From the NCBI GenBank assembly GCA_003586115.2, contig QVOM02000073.1, positions 33,100,468 to 33,164,467 of the forward strand: DNA of 64,000 nt, read 5' to 3'. Made by a program: the position numbers and the translations under genes. This document shows positions 62,490-64,000 of the stretch, in pieces; position 1 is the stretch's first letter; every line of letters begins with the position of its first letter. Origin of the DNA: Salvator merianae. Lineage: Eukaryota; Chordata; Lepidosauria; Squamata; Teiidae. Below the pieces are notes generated by a model that did not search any database, had not been told where the DNA came from, and worked only from the letters and a program-made list of their open reading frames with translations.

Positions 62490-62667
62490 AAGCATCTCTG
62501 AGGCGCCTTATTAAAGACTCTGAGATGGGATTGTTCACACTCCAGTCTGCCCCTCCCCCCTCTCATGAACATTCTGTGCTACAAAAGGTGGAGTAGAGAA
62601 GGTTGGGAACACAGAGGTCACACACTGTCTTTCTGAGGCGCCTCTTTTGTTATGTCTGAACAAAACC
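62449..62667. mobile_element. F6 MITE with internal poly(A), TSD TCA
   Basis: Starts GGCTGTGATCAGAAAAAGC and ends TATGTCTGAACAAAACC. TCA flanks both sides (62446-62448, 62668-62670). Reverse orientation relative to the copy at 55127. An A24 run (62468-62491) sits just inside the left terminus. Shared body: CAGTCTGCCCCTCCC, 'gaacattctgtgct' and 'aaccttctc/gagaaggtt'. Confidence 0.8.
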
Positions 62668-63149
62668 TCAGAGTAACTGCAGTGGACTGGAACTGCAGCC
62701 TGTTGCCTGCTCCTATTCAGGCCCTGTTTGCAATGATGGCCACAGTTTCAACCACCAAGTCACTTCCTCCCCCCCCCCCCCGAAATATCTGCACATGGAT
62801 GCTAAGTAGATTCTGTCAACAAGACTGATCCACGAGTGGTTTCCTCTGGTTTACAAAGGGGTCACTCTCACAAGCAGTCTGGGGAGGCTTGATAGTCCAA
62901 AAGGAGGTGGAAGCATTTCCCTACCATGTTTCTTGGCTGCCAAGAAGACCCACTTGACTGAACAGAGCCTAGGCCATTCTGGCCAAGGAAATTCATTAAA
63001 CAGAGGGAGCTAATGCCTGGATGAGAAAAGAAAAGGAAGTTGTGGGGGTTCCTTGTCAGTGTTAGTGGGCAGGGGGAAATATGGCAAAGGGGGATAGAGA
63101 AGAAGGTTCCAAAGAACGAGTGTTAGATATCTTAAAGCTATCATTCTTT

Positions 63150-64000
63150 TCTGCCTCCTAACCTTCAGAATACAAGAATCCTGTCAACCTGCCCACTAGC
63201 TTATTGGTGCTTTTGTTAAATGTCAGGTCATCAAAACAAGTAATCTTTCATCCATGGCTTGATTGTGGATGCAAGGGCTGACCTGGTGTGTATTACAGAA
63301 ACCTGGTGGGTGAGCTGTGCTGACACAGATTTGTTCCTCAGGATATCTGGTGCAGCACCAGCCCAGACTTATGGCACAGGGTGAGTGAGTTGCCACAGTC
63401 CATAAAGAATCTCTCTCAGAGACCAGATATCCTTTTCACTTTTTGACTAGGGTTGAGGTTGTTCCTGGTGTTGGGCCAGAGAGACAGATTGGGATTGTTT
63501 TTGATATCTGTTCACCCTGCAGTCCAATTTTATCTCTGTCTGAGCTGGTGAAGGCTATCTCAGATGGCCTCCATGACAATCACGGGGCTGTCTCAACATG
63601 TTATGGACCCAAAACATGGTGCTGGACGTACTGTTGATGTGTTCTTTGCAAAAGAGTGGGAGGATGAGGATCTGTTGGTAGGTGGACTTGTTGTGAATTC
63701 ATTGTCATGGACAGATCATTATCTGGTGATGTTTGGGCTTATGTTGTCTATTCTTCACTACTGAGATGGTCTACCCTTAGAGACCCATGGAATCCTATGG
63801 ATTCCTGATAACTGTGGGGGAATTTTCAGTTGACATGGCTGGTGCTCCTGTCAAGGTTCTGGTCACACTTTGGAACTGTAAAGTGAGTAGAGTTATTGAA
63901 ATGATCAGTACCAAGTGCCCTCAGCAACCCTCCAGCGTGCTCACAAGGCACCCTGATATACTGGAAAGCTGTGTGCAATGAAGTAGAAAGGATAATGGCT
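63150..64000 (+). mobile_element. Decayed L2-like LINE endonuclease, runs off window
   Basis: Sense-strand pieces in L2 order: LLLNVRSSKQ (about 63210), ADLVCITETWW (63278-63310, family ADLACVTETWL), DPKHGAGRTVDVFFAKE (about 63610-63655, family DPTHEGGHTPDMVFLSG) and SWTDHYLV (63703-63726, family SWSDHFLL). Then a linker before RT. Several stops. The element continues beyond 64000. Confidence 0.8.

Larger units (their letters stand above)
58923..64000 (+). other. DOCK2: DOCK2 intron, 5' part (acceptor outside window)
   Basis: Begins GTAATA. Holds an L2 tail, an F6 MITE and a decayed L2 endonuclease at the right edge. In 58930-60530 and 60640-62440 I recognise nothing beyond AT-rich sequence. 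A splice-acceptor-like site at 60867-60873 (C/T run, then CTAG) is not followed by a DOCK2-like reading. Confidence 0.85.

Overview
This window is a stretch of a vertebrate nuclear genome, most likely a squamate reptile (lizard or snake). The host is inferred from repeats rather than from a marker gene. CR1- and L2-type LINE fragments are abundant. The youngest LINE ends in a TTTA-repeat tail next to a GC-rich stem of the kind seen in squamate CR1/L2 elements. There are no Alu, B1 or long L1 elements.

The only host gene I can support is DOCK2 (dedicator of cytokinesis 2, a RAC exchange factor of blood cells), on the + strand. Six internal coding exons are present at 7802-7900, 14106-14200, 37259-37337, 50455-50555, 50644-50702 and 58774-58922. 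They have canonical AG/GT splice sites and matching phases. Together they give 192 consecutive codons from the helical region between the DHR1 (C2) and DHR2 (GEF) domains. Neither end of the gene lies in the window. The introns are 6.2, 23.1, 13.1, 0.088 and 8.1 kb, with partial introns at both ends. No second host gene was found.

The rest is intron filled with transposons. (1) LINEs: one fairly young L2-like element (about 44.2-47.6 kb, - strand) keeps a 599-codon reverse transcriptase frame but has a broken endonuclease and a 25-bp duplication that shifts the RT C-terminus. Older L2 and CR1 pieces lie at 1.1, 1.9, 8.1-9.3, 14.5, 23.5, 26.9-28.0, 30.9, 32.2, 33.0, 33.2-34.1, 40.2, 60.6 and 63.1-64.0 kb. 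(2) A decayed Tigger/pogo transposase lies at 23.9-25.3 kb (- strand). (3) The main theme is a crowd of non-autonomous fold-back DNA transposons (MITEs) with ends of the form GG(G)CC...(G)GCC. I labelled the families F1-F8. Ten copies have a perfect 3-bp target-site duplication, which points to the PIF/Harbinger (Tourist-like) mode of insertion. Several are nested, so insertion order can be read directly.

I found no CRISPR array, operon, bacterial system, tRNA or rRNA gene. The observations most worth following are the 3-bp-TSD MITE assemblage and its nested loci, a 50-bp near-perfect hairpin at 2.9 kb, a 1.1-kb CpG-rich candidate transposon at 29.2-30.4 kb, and an unexplained 186-codon open frame at 49.3-49.9 kb. 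Family assignments rest on reading and memory of family hallmarks; no search was run.
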